A stretch of 39,115 bases of DNA from Alectoria sarmentosa. Lineage: Eukaryota > Ascomycota > Lecanoromycetes > Lecanorales > Parmeliaceae. The translations under genes and the position numbers were made by a program. The notes beneath the pieces are model-generated. The model was not told the origin of the DNA. It saw only the letters and a list, made by a program, of their open reading frames with translations, and made no database searches. The stretch lies in assembly GCA_009733775.1 (NCBI GenBank), contig WOGZ01000308.1:1-39115 (forward strand), read 5' to 3'. Each line of letters opens with the position of its first letter. Position 1 is the first letter of the stretch. Positions 21,936 through 33,480 of this stretch are shown here, piece after piece.

Positions 21936-24900
21936 CTATCTCGAGGCTTCCTTTCCGTTCCCCTGCTCACCGGACTCCTCTGCCACCGTTTTCTGCAAGC
22001 CTTTGTCATCTTTCTCCCGTGGCAAAGACCTGAGTGCTGTTTTGACATTGAGATTCGTAGCGTCCGCGTCCTTCTCCGAACTACTTCCTTTTCGTAAACT
22101 TCCTCTTCTGGTCCTCTCATGCACGACTCCTGGAAAAATCCTTGGCGGCGGAGGCGTTCCGTCGATCCAGGATGTGCTATTTGCTGGTGATGGCGACATG
22201 ATTATTGATGACGACCTCGCCGGTCTGCTGTGATCTCGCCCTGAGCGCTGAAGGTCGAGGCTTCCCACATCAGCATTGGAATAGGATGCAGGTATACGCG
22301 CTGCACGTGAGGAGTTCGTTTGAGAACAATGCATTACCGCAGCAGGAGACAGAGGCGCTCTGATAGGGGTAGTCATCGCCTGGGCAGGGGGGAATGCGGC
22401 GGCATATCGTTCGAGCCTAAATCCGATGGTCAGCAGTGTACATTGTGTGAAAAAGGATAATCGTACATTTCAAGTTCTTGCACCAATGTGTCGTGCCGGA
22501 ACTTCTCCCTGATATTGGGTACGTTGCTCTTGGCCACATTGTTGCCAGTCACGCCGGGAAGGTGATAGTCGGGGCCGAGCCATCTCTGCTTCAGTTCATG
22601 CTCGAAGCCGCTCTGAATCACAGAATGATGAGCGAGCTCACACATATCAACCGCACTTAGTCTATAGATCTGTGCCGCAACCGAATACTCTTCGATCAAG
22701 GGTTCTTTTGTGAAAGCGAATTGCAACGGATCATCAGTAGACAGTGAGACGTTCAGACCGCGCTTAAAGTATTTCGAGAACGGGTTTCTTTCATACGCGA
22801 GGAAAAGGGCATTGTTGCTCAACGGTGACATTGCGATGCCAATCTGGTCGAGGTAGAAGATGTATTGTAGTAGCGGTACCTTCCTAAGCATTAGGCCATG
22901 GCTTATACTGTGGCAGCAGAGCACGGCTGCTGCGATATGATCTACGTCGCCAGCTTCACCACAATGCGGTCGAAGTACGAAGGTATTGAAACCGCGCCGT
23001 TTGCGCCAGACGTTCAAGGAAGTGATGTTGGCAAACAAGTGGTAGATCCAGTAAGTGTACGGTGGATTTTGTTTGGTATTCCACTCTTTCGGTGGTGGAT
23101 ACTTCCTGTATAGTCGAGTCTCGATCTTGCTCTCATCGTCAACACTGTCAAAGCCGATCACACGCTGGAGAAAAACATGAAGCTCAGCGTGGCTCGAAGG
23201 GTCTTTTGTGACTTCGTAGAGCGGCCGGAATATGTTAATAATGATCTCTTCATAGGTGTCCATTTGACCGCTAGCTTTATACATGCTGAAGAGTCTGGGA
23301 ATCTGTATGAGCCATCGCACATTGTGTGAGACCAGCTTGTTATCAGTGACCCAAGCAGCGAGCTTGTCCCATTCATCAATGGATCTGCCATAGATAGAGA
23401 CCCGCCATTCAACAAACTGGTATTTGCTAGATTCTATATCGGAGATGACCTCCTTTGTGATTTCAGCGAGGTAGCGTCCTTTGATATAATTGTCAGTTTT
23501 CAGGAATATTTCTCTGAGCCTTGATTCTCCGATAGGGTTGTATTTGAGGTTGAATTTGTCAAAGCGATGGAACGAATCAGTGTGGGCCTGCTTCCGTGAT
23601 TAGTACGAGAACGTTCGCGAAAAAAAGGCACGTAATGTACTAACGTACATGCATATCAAGAGTATCAATACTCAGATCATACGCAGTCAGATTGATACTT
23701 TCGAAAACTTCCTTCAATGTCAACTCCTTGTTATCTCGAAACATGACAACCTCGTCCGGCGACTTCTTCATCTTACTCTTTATGAAGCGCAGCAAATGCT
23801 TCTGATTCATGCAGGCGGAATGATGTACATGTGTATCGACTTTCCTGACATTGTAAAAGTCTCTGTGTGGCACCTTTTTGCAGTCTGCCGTTTCCTGGTA
23901 TGAATTGACGAGAAAATAGAGATGAAACCTCCCCTCTAAAATATCTAGCTGCCGAAAGGCAAAGCTTTTGGTGGGTCCGTCAGAAGAAACATTTTGGACT
24001 TCGTCCATGTCAATGTAGAACTCTCGCAAAGTTGGAATTGTGACAACAGGGCTAGTGCTTCGCTCCAGTTGAGTCTTCTCGAAGATTTGGTAGACGCTGC
24101 CTTGGTCAAGCTTAAAAGAGGTATGTTCATCCTTACCAGGCAATGGCAAAAGATCCAGCATATCAAAGTCCTCTCCAATGTCTTGGCCAGGTTTCCTGCG
24201 CTTCACTGTAGGCGACACTGGGAGCTGCTGCTGGGTTGAGTCTCTACTTTGAGAGCTACCAGGCAAATAATTGGGTTTCAGACGGTCAAAGTCGGCTGGT
24301 AAAACCTTGCTGTTACTCAGACTGTTTGAACCAGAAGCCTGATCGATTGGCCGGTTTTTATTATCATCCCAAGTAGGCTTTGGCGGTGGTGGATATATTC
24401 TCCAGTCCGAATTATCCTTTGGGTTGTCGCCAGGACCCTGCAGTGACAGACTGATATACTTGTGCCGTATATCCAATACCCTTTTAATATTGGTTGAGAT
24501 AGCACTGAGTTCCGGTGAGATATCCGGACCCGGGGTATCGAGTTCTTCCATAACACCGTCGAGCTCATTCTCACGTCCATCGGTTTCATCCGTATCGAGG
24601 TGGCTATCGTCGAAATGGACCTCGTCGTTTGCCTCGTCGTTTGTACCTTGCAGATCTGTACCCTTCAAGGTAGGTGAATTGACGATCTCATCAGCCAGCC
24701 TCCAGTTTCTATCCCGCTGAGCATAACCTCGGCCACTGCGTCGCGATGCTGTGCTCGTTGTCCGACTCAGGCCTCCGTCGCCATCGAAAGTTGAAGAAAA
24801 GGTTCTTGCCCTAGCCAAAGGGTTCTGAGCCTCAGCATCATGCTGCGACGTCTCTAATTGATGTCTTTGGAAGAACAATTTTGCTTCTGCATGGCTCAGT

Positions 24901-25091
24901 GATTTCTCAGTGGCAGAGTTGTAGTATGCCGTCCTTGGTTGGCGATCATCTGAGTGTTTGAGGATTGTAGCATCCTCATCATCGTGTTCTACGTTTTCAA
25001 CGAAATCAGCATCTTCTGCTGCTGTCTGCTCTAATTGCATAGCATATCCACGAACGCCAACTCCGCTTTCTTCCTCATCATCGGACTGCAT
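21936..25091 (-). CDS. AMD1: AMP deaminase
   Basis: Hydrolyses AMP to IMP and ammonia, an adenylate-balancing step of purine interconversion in the cytosol. Exons on the minus strand are 25,091-23,649, 23,587-22,467 and 22,416-21,936. Introns of 61 nt (GTACGT...CTAAT...CAG) and 50 nt (GTACGA...CTGAC...TAG) give 3,045 nt and 1,014 aa. The first 340 or so residues are acidic and Ser-rich, a variable regulatory part typical of the family. The zinc site begins at KVDTHVHHSACMNQKHLL (His 421 and 423). The first junction joins LDMH to AHTDSFHRFDKFN, restoring a block conserved in AMP deaminases. Exon 2 carries RPHCGEAGD and the family signature SLSTDDPLQF near residue 762. The last exon adds a Ser/Arg-rich tail of about 160 aa after the catalytic domain. 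An in-frame TAG about 36 nt upstream supports this start. The symbol is the yeast name. Confidence 0.95.
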
Positions 25092-25745
25092 TACACCTGG
25101 TACAGTTCGAAGGCACTTTTGACTCTATGTTTTCGGCTGTCAACGTAACTCCGTAGCCCTTCCTCCATCTCATATCGTTATGAATCGAGGAAAACGAGAG
25201 ATAATGTTTCATGCTAAATAACGAGTGGGATCAGACGATCATCAGCCTTAAACCTTGGCGAGCTAGGCTGAAAATCACAAATCCGCGAGGGCTCAAGCGC
25301 TTTTCTGATTCGTTGCCTCACCTTCACCAAAAGTTCCCGACACTCCTACGCTTCACCAACAGCTCGTCCGTTACTTTCTACTTATACTCTCGTCATTGCG
25401 CCTGCGTGTCCCATCTCCCAGCTCCTTCCTCGCACAACATATCTCAGTGTTTCTGATAGGTTCGCATTACTTGTGGTATCCGAACCTGATCTCCTACAGT
25501 GCCTTTGGGAAGACTCGGGAACTGCCTCGGGGTCACAACTTCCTCCGCTGCCCTCTTGTCCTAATCTGCGGCAACAGCAGCTCTCTTCGTATATGCGAGC
25601 ATAACTTCTTCTTGTCTCTCATTTCTGTCTTTGCAAAATGGTATACTTCTAGCTACTGAAGAGAGTCACTCTGCAGCACCTACTTACAATAGCACATTTC
25701 TACCGGTGGGGGCTAGACTTTGCGCTATGAGAACAACGGCCAGAC
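25092..25745. promoter_or_regulatory. Bidirectional promoter region
   Basis: 654 bp between the divergent start codons of AMP deaminase (-) and the F-box/zinc-finger gene (+). The plus strand is pyrimidine-rich in its right half (CTTCCTC, CTTGTCTCTC), as often seen near fungal transcription starts. I identified no specific factor site. Small open frames here (25,211-25,456 and 25,396-25,659) have no family likeness. A uORF role cannot be judged. Confidence 0.55.
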
Positions 25746-28700
25746 ATGGACTCATCCCCTAGAAGTACTGTATCTTCCGACCTATACTGTCCCTCAGAGC
25801 CAGCGCAGCCAGACGGTGCTCCCATCACGAACGGCATCGAGCATGAAATCTCCCGCAAGCGGAAAAGGGAACAGGATCCAAAGCCTGATCCCGCTGTGCG
25901 GAATAATGAAGAGATTTCAACCATTCCTGCAATGAGTGACAGCCTCGGGTCTATAGATGAAGCTCCTTTCCCCAGGCAGGCCGAAAATCTTATGGAGAAC
26001 CTCTCCAGAATCAAGCGATCCAAAGCAAATGCTTGTAGTATTGGAACAGGAGCAGACCTTTCTTGCAAATCATCCGCATTGCCTGCTGTTCTCTGGCAGC
26101 ATATTTTCTGTTATGTTCCTCCCGTTTTTCTTGGGCGTATGTTAAGCGTAAACCACGCTTTCAACACCTATTTGACCCCTGGCAGAACTGACTTGGATCC
26201 CACGCCATTGTCTAATAGTATTATCCAGCCACTTAAAGCAGAGGCCATCTGGGCTGTGTCTCGGAGGAGGTTTTGTCCCGGACTTCCAAGGCCTATCAAT
26301 GGGTTAGACGAGCTTGAAACGTGGAAACTACTTAGGGGCTATGGTTGCCAGATCTGCGGACAAGCCAAGTTTGATGTTCCTGTTGCAAATCCCCAGGATC
26401 CGTGGGAGTCTGGACCTGGTGATGCCGGTGTCAGGATTGTCTGGCCCTTTGGTCTAAGGTGTTGCGGTCGATGTTTGCAAGCGAGTACCCAAAAGGTACC
26501 AGACTTTCAACGTTATTCGCTAGCCACTCTCAGACATCGTGGACTGACTTCGGACAGGAACTGGACCTCTCCATGTCGTCAGATTGCCCCTTTTTCCTCT
26601 TGCAGGGCCTCCCGTTTGCCTTCATTTCAGAAACTCGTCACTACATTGGTCATAACGTGTTACGAAGCTCTATAGCTCTACCTACGCTGCGCATGACAAA
26701 ATATTACTACAAGCCCTATGTAGAGGAGATCAAGCGCCAATTTGAAACAGCAAAGGAGCTTGGTGTTGCATCCGCAGAAGAATGGACTAAAGGCCTGGCG
26801 CACCAAGGGCAGCAGTGCCTTGAGGATATCATCCGATGGGAGCAGTGGGACTCTAAAGGCGGCCTGAAGAATGTTAATTCGTGTCCCACTTCCAAGGCGG
26901 CTGTATCCAGTGTCAAAGGTGGATCCTGTTCGGACCGATCAACTCCGCAAAGCATGGCCTTCTCAACGAAGTCCGACGGCGATGAGGCGAGTCCACTTGC
27001 TACGAGTGCGTCCACACGTAAGTAGACCCGATGTCACACATTAACGGTCTACACCAAATATCGAAGTCAGTTTACTAATCAATTTGTCGCAGCATCCTTT
27101 CAATATCATAAGAACCACGCGATCCCTTTCCAAGGCGGTGTGCAACATGGACATCAGTTGGCCACCCATCAGCCACGACCGGAGCGTAACATCAAGGATG
27201 TCAATGAAGCTAAAGTAGCTCGACGAGCGGAGATAGAGCGCCGCTGCGCAGCCTTGGACCCTCCTTTGTTGCCCAACGTAATGAGGCACATGGATTCTTT
27301 CCAAGCGGCCATGCAAATATCGCAGCCAATGACGGACCAAGCGTGGGAAATACTCAGGCCTCGTCTGCTTTCCCAGCTTTCTTATGCTGAAAGACGCGAG
27401 AAAGAGCAAGTACAGCAAACTGAAATTCTTGCTGAGGAGTACAGACAACGGCGTCAGCAGGAAGCCCAATTAAAAGAGACCAAGGAGAATTTTGACCGCG
27501 AATGGGAGAGCTATCAGGCTCCGGTGCGTCATCGGATTGGTGTGTTGGCTACTGAGACGATTGAATCCAGATGGGCCGGGGGTAAAGCCGTCACGAAGGA
27601 ATCAAGTCCCAAATTTGCGGCAGATGTGCTGCTGGATGTCCGGCAACGGTTTTACGCTGCAATAGCGCAGGAGGATGAAGCTGCTCTTGCCGCTGGTGAA
27701 TCTGTAAAGACTGACCAACCCAACGGACCACCGACTAGAAAATTGATTCTCGAAAATATGAAGTGGCTGTTCGACACCAAGATCAAGCCGCTGACGGACC
27801 ATTTTCAAAGAGAGCTATTCCTTTGCAACGGTTGTGATGGCAACTTCAAGTTTTACGGCTTTGAGGGCGTGATTCAGCACTATGCAGCAAAACACACCAC
27901 AACGCTTAGTATGGGAAACATCGTGGTCCACTGGCGATCTGAATGGCCCGAGCATCCCCCTTTCAATCCCAATCCCAGTGCCGCTAAAACAAATTACTAC
28001 AAGATCCCAACTCCAGCGCCTCCTGTGCAAGCCCCGGCTGTTAGAGATCCACGAGGACCAATCACTTATGGCAACTTCATTCAGCCCGCGGATACAAGTG
28101 CCCCGAGTGGAGTGTTACACCATCAAAACCTCCAATATCCCGCTGTTGGATACCAGGATTCGCACCCAGGCTCCCGCCAGGAAGGGCCTTCCCAAGCGCT
28201 AACCGCAAAATCTTATCCGACTTCAAATTCATCTCGTCCTGCTGGAGCTGGCTACTCCGGAGCTCAGAATGGTTATGGAAGTAGTGCCGCCTCTTACAAC
28301 CCATTTGCCATTACACAACAAGGCCAAGTAGTGAAGTATGGCTCCTTTCCTGGTCAACAGGCATACCCAGCATTTCCACAAGGACAGCTTGGTACAATCC
28401 CGCAGGGTTACTTTCCCGAAGCCAGTGCGAACAATTACGGAGGCCGCCCGACGGTACCACATCCAGGCAATTTTCCAAAGGGACCTTTGGCCGCCATTCC
28501 CCAAGTCCAAAATGCTCCTGGTCAAGTATCCGATCTGTATCAGCGTCAAATGGACGAGATGGCCAAACATGCTAAAGACGTCTTTACCGGCATTGGCGGC
28601 GTTAAAGATCTTCCAGGCAGTGTCCGGATCTATGTCGTTATTCAACACACTGTTACCAGATTCAAAGCCTCTTTCCCCAATGAGCCCAGTCTGTCCATGT

Positions 28701-30682
28701 TTATCGATGGGCTTGACCATAATGCTGTGATGAGACCTGTCAGAAGTGTTAACGGACTAGGCTGCAGAACATGCATGAAGAATGGCACAGGAGCCAAGCT
28801 GTATACATTGCCTCACCTGGTCAACCACTTCAGAACAACACACGTCGAGACGCCACAAATGTTTAGCTATACGCAAGCTCCAGAACACGATTGGAAGCAC
28901 GACATGATAGATTATCCTGACCTCTCGGTCATCTCCAAACTCCTCAATGCTAATGGTATGACCGATGCCAAACTAAGCTTGATCGCTTTTGTCTTTCCAG
29001 ACGCATTTCCTACTCCTCTTCCAAGTTTGAGAGGCCGAACAAATACAGGGCCTCACCCTATGTATAGAAAGGAGCTTGACATGAACATGAAGGAAGCCCC
29101 CGGAGCACCATCGAATCCGTTGGATGCTATCCCATCTCATTATGGAGGTCAGTCTGGTGATCAGTCTTTCAATCGGCCACATAGTGCTTTTCGGCCGTTG
29201 TCAACAGGTCGCTCGTCCGAGCCTCTTGACCCGCCAGGAGAGGATGAATACGATCCCCATAGACCTGCATACTTAGGCAAGATGGTCAAAATTGACACTG
29301 GCTCCACCCTGTCTCACAGACCTGTCCAGCATTCGCCTTTGCAAGACGGTCACCGGTACTTGTCCTACACTCAGCAAGGAAATTCTCACTATGCAATGCA
29401 TCTAGACGAACAGTCTCACACCACTGCCAACACATCGCAGCCGAAGATCAGTGACATTTATCCTAGAGAGTCTTACGAGCTGTTTGAGCATACGACACAG
29501 CCTCAGTCCCCCATTCCGAACGCCATGTCTCGGCCGAAGCAACGCCTCTTCCAGCATGCAGGATTCCAAGCCAAGCCTTCACGACGGGACAATGTGGATC
29601 AGCACGATGCTTCTGTGGATGACGTCAGAAAGTATGCTCGTACTCCAGAAAATGGGAGAGGCGGCGAAACCCTGGGCTCTGTCAAGCGTAGATCACAAGG
29701 CGTGTCCCCACCTGAGGCGGTAGTTGCTGCAGACCGATTTCTCAACACTTTGGCCCCAGATTCGGAGGGTGCCCGTTCTCATAAGCGCTATTCGTCGGAA
29801 CGTGACACAGAACACACTTCACAAGCCCCTTGGCGCAGCGAGCCACCATTCAAGCGTCGACAACAATACTTCGGACAGGATGGCGCTCATGATCAGCGGT
29901 CGGGAGATGAGGTCAAAGTCGAAATGCAAGAGAACGACGATCCCGGGGATCATATGCGGAAAGGAGGTCCTCCCGAGCCAAGAAACGGTAGCCAGGCCGC
30001 CGTTCCACAAAGATCAGGGTCTCACACCCATTACTATGACAGTTTACGGCCAATGTCCCAGATACCACTAAACAGTGTCAGAACTGGCGGTAGTCCCCCT
30101 ATGCGCTATGCTTACGAAGACTCTGAGCAAGTGATCGTCGGTGACCGCCAAGACACGAACGGCAGTGTGTTGAAAACACCACATATCGGGAGTCACACTT
30201 ACCAGGTTTCACGGATATCACGGTATCGCGATCAGCCAGCATCCCCTCAACGATCGCTTGCAGAGACAGCTCTCTACCGGCCCAGGAGTCCTATAGAAGA
30301 AGACAGACGCGATGCTGTATATCAAGTTCGATCCCCGTCGTCACGTAGGGTCAACCGCTCCCAGAGAATTTCCAGTCACGAGTATCCGACACAGACTCGA
30401 TATGAGTATATCGACGATCCCGGTGTTCCGAATAGTCATTATCAGCAACGTGTTGAATATGTGCCGATCAGGTATGAGAATTCTGGGCATTGGGAGCCTA
30501 CTCGATACGTTATTGCTCAACCAGCAGAGCAAATGGGTCCTGATTACGTTCGGTACGAGTCAAGCTATACCGCGGAGCCGGTTTACGAACGCAACGGCCA
30601 AGTCTACGATGCTTCTCAAAGAGCTTATCAAGATTCATATGGTCGCGAAGCTCCATCTTTTGCGCAGAACCACCAGTACTGA
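25746..30682 (+). CDS. Large F-box and C2H2-type zinc-finger protein, function unknown
   Basis: Three exons, 25,746-26,495, 26,558-27,017 and 27,093-30,682, with introns of 62 nt (GTACCA...GACTGAC...CAG) and 75 nt (GTAAGT...ACTAAT...GCAG), give 4,800 nt and 1,599 aa. The junctions read QK|ELD and T-P-SFQYH. Residues 37-41 (RKRKR) could be a nuclear signal. An F-box-like segment lies at about 111-143 (LPAVLWQHIFCYVPP). A probable zinc-binding pair follows, C201xxC204 and C240xxC243. A charged Gln/Glu/Arg coiled coil spans about 500-545. Two C2H2-like motifs are C648xxC651...H666xxxxH671 and C961xxC964...H982xxxxH987. The remainder is disordered, rich in Pro, Gln, Ser, Tyr and Arg. The architecture resembles conserved hypothetical proteins of filamentous ascomycetes. 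An F-box suggests SCF ubiquitin-ligase coupling, but this is unproven. An in-frame TGA 18 nt upstream supports the start. Two separate genes (split in the second intron) are the main alternative. Confidence 0.85.
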
Positions 30683-31780
30683 CTACTCAGGCCCAGAGCA
30701 TGTCACTCGTGCAGAGTACGAAATTCTTGAGACTCCCTAATGCGCGTCAATAGTACCGCGCGAGTCATGCAACAGGTGGCCCTTTTCGAGCAGAAGGCTG
30801 GTGTCAGGACTCAAGAACTTGCCAGCTTCTGAGTGATATAATCAACAATGACTTCTTCCTGTCTTAAGATGATTTCGGAATCCTGTTGTACCCTATAGGA
30901 CCATGAAGTCCTTTGGGAATGCCTCGTCAGCGGGGCTGCAGAGTCATGGTTGCTTTTCAATTGATCATGAAGGTAAAGCTCATCAAGTATGATTGATACT
31001 TCCATGAATATTGTCTAACATTCTTGCTTGGGTCCACGCATTGGTCCTCTTCCATTCCAGAGCTTTCTTACAGGAGTCTGATCGCGATCTCATTGCGTTA
31101 GCCGCGGCTAAGAGCAACCAGACTTTTGCTCTGTACATTGTGTAATAAAGGGTGCTCGCGTTATTTTCATTGTTAGATTTTCGTCGTCGAAAACGCTCCG
31201 TGTCGGACATCAAATTTGAAAAAAGAATCTAGATCTTGTACATTACACATTAGAGATGGCCCCTTCGGTTGACGTGTCTCTTCGAATGCGGTATCTGAAA
31301 CGGGGAATCATGATCGATCTTGCGTTGATGTGTAGGTGATCACATTAGTAGCAAGGACAGCAACAGAGTGCCTGTATGGCGTTGATCAAGCCACAAAAGT
31401 TGGTGGCTCGTAGGCGAACGGTTCTTTGCTCATGAAAATATTCAAACGCATCATGCTGTAGATACTCATAGCATTCTGCAACTCGGCTTCTCTCGACTTT
31501 TCCAAACCGAGGCAAGCTGCCAGAAAGAGCGGCAATCGTGAATGCCGACTTTTGATTGTTTGTAGGAAAAATTGGGGATTAAATGGTAGACTTTTTGGCA
31601 ATGAGCGTACGGAGGCAGTTCAAGCGGAGTAACTATCTCCTAGACGAGTCAGGTCTTTTGTTAAGATTCGAGATACTTATACCGATACAATTCTGATTAC
31701 TTTATGAGCGTGCCTGCAAATGTTGATTTGTAAGTTGTTTATTTTATTAAGATTATGTAAGTTCTTTGGATGGAGGTACC
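30683..31780. other. Intergenic region with weak open frames at the right island edge
   Basis: Balanced composition, no recognisable protein or RNA. Minus-strand open frames at 31,213-30,983 (starts MMSDTERFRRRK), 31,005-30,811 and 31,601-31,386 are short and unrelated to anything I know. The first two could be joined by an intron into a small gene, but splice signals are not compelling. Some sequence must be the 3' UTR of the upstream gene. Composition switches abruptly to AT-rich at about 31,780-31,860. Confidence 0.45.
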
Positions 31781-33480
31781 CCACCAACGAAATCTACAAA
31801 GAATCGAACCTATAAATCGCTCCGTTTCATTATTTTTCGAGATAATCATACATTAAACCTTATTTTAAAAAGGCGAAATTTAATTAATTTATCAAATAAT
31901 AAAAATCGTTTTATTTATTTTAGAAAACCTCAAATATCAAGTTATAAAAATTTATTTAAATGTTAAAACACGCTCAATCGCCTCATTTATATTATTAATT
32001 TCATTTAAATTTAAATCGTTTTAAGTTATCTCATTAAAATCTTTTACGTCGTCGAATTTTATAACGTATTTTATATTATTATCGTAAATATTATTCTCAT
32101 AATTAATAAAATATATAAAAAAAATTCGAATCTTCAATAATTAAAAAAACTCTTCTTATAACTTTTTGAAAAATTTCGAAATTATAATCTTTATTTCGAT
32201 ATTTTTTTTAAATGCAAAAGATATAATATATAAAAATATGTTTTCGAATTAACATTTTATAATAACTTCGAGTAATTATAAAACTTTAATATTTGATCGA
32301 TTTCTCGAAATTATGAAAAAGATAATATTTTTATAAAGTTTATATAATAATTTAATAAAGAATATCTTATCGTCGTTTAAAAATATTTTTTAAATTCGAA
32401 TTAAAAGTTATAAAAACGATTATTTTATTAATTATTCGAATCTCGAATATAAACAACTTGAAAAAAAAAATTTAATTTAAATTTTTCTCAAATAACTTTT
32501 GAAATAATGTATTTTATTTAAATATTCGAAGAGAATTAATTCACGTTATATATAAAACATCGTTATTATAAATACGAAATTTAAATTAAATTCGATTTCG
32601 TGCGTATTTTTTGATATAAAAACCTTTATAACAAATTTTTAATCTTCGAAATTTCAAACCTATTTCGAATCGTCGCTTATATTCTTTTTTTTTTCGATAA
32701 ATGATTTATCAAATTTGTTTCGAAATGCGAATATTAATTTTTAAACTTTTTTATTAAAATTGATATCTTAAAATCTATCATCAAGTAAATAATGATAAAT
32801 TTAACGAAAATTTAAAAATTTAAAAAAAATCGATCGATTTACATTTTTTATAAAAAAAAAAAATTTGATTTTGATCGAAATGTTAAAAATGTTTTTGTTT
32901 TAAAAATATAAAATGTTATATTTTAAAGACACAATCTGAAATTAATTGTCGTATCGCATTTTATATCATAAACATTAAAGAAAAATCAATGAAATCAAAA
33001 AGAATTATAAATTGTTAACGTATTAAATTTTAAATATTATTAAATATTCGAGCGTCGCGCTTAATTAACAAAGGCGACTTAAAAGTTTTTAGCAGTAATT
33101 ATATGTAATATAACGCCTTAATCTTAAAGAAATATATGTAATTACTGCAGGCTTTCTAGAAATATCATTCTCTTTTACTCAAAAGAATCGTGTTCCTATT
33201 CGATCCGATTTCTGATGAATGTGTACGAAATCTTCGATGGCCCTAAAGTCGATCGTTTTCTATTTTTAAAAGTCATCTTCAATCGTTCTCATAATATTTC
33301 TGCCTGCTTCAATCGAAGAAATATCAATTCTTCATTTCCTTAATCTCATTAAGAAGTCTTTTATAACAGGCTTTTTACTATTTTCGAAATCTATTATAAG
33401 TTTAAATCATTATTTTTTCATTTTAAAAAAAAACAAGTTTGTTATTATTAAATTTTGATTTATAGAAGCTTATTGCAGTC
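31781..33480. other. AT-rich, RIP-like DNA
   Basis: AT-rich with CpG-biased cytosines, but less extreme than the left block. A hairpin-capable inverted repeat (GCAGTAATTA at 33,092-33,101 and TAATTACTGC at 33,139-33,148) lies in a locally less mutated patch (33,060-33,380). I recognise no coding content. Confidence 0.5.

Noticed and set aside
21883..22376. Overlapping plus-strand open frame opposite 21,936-22,376
   Set aside because: The minus strand carries the last exon of AMP deaminase with a good splice junction and consistent total frame, so the plus-strand frame is a shadow.
25211..25659. Small plus-strand genes between AMP deaminase and the F-box gene
   Set aside because: Short frames without domain likeness in a promoter-like divergent region; no conserved start context.
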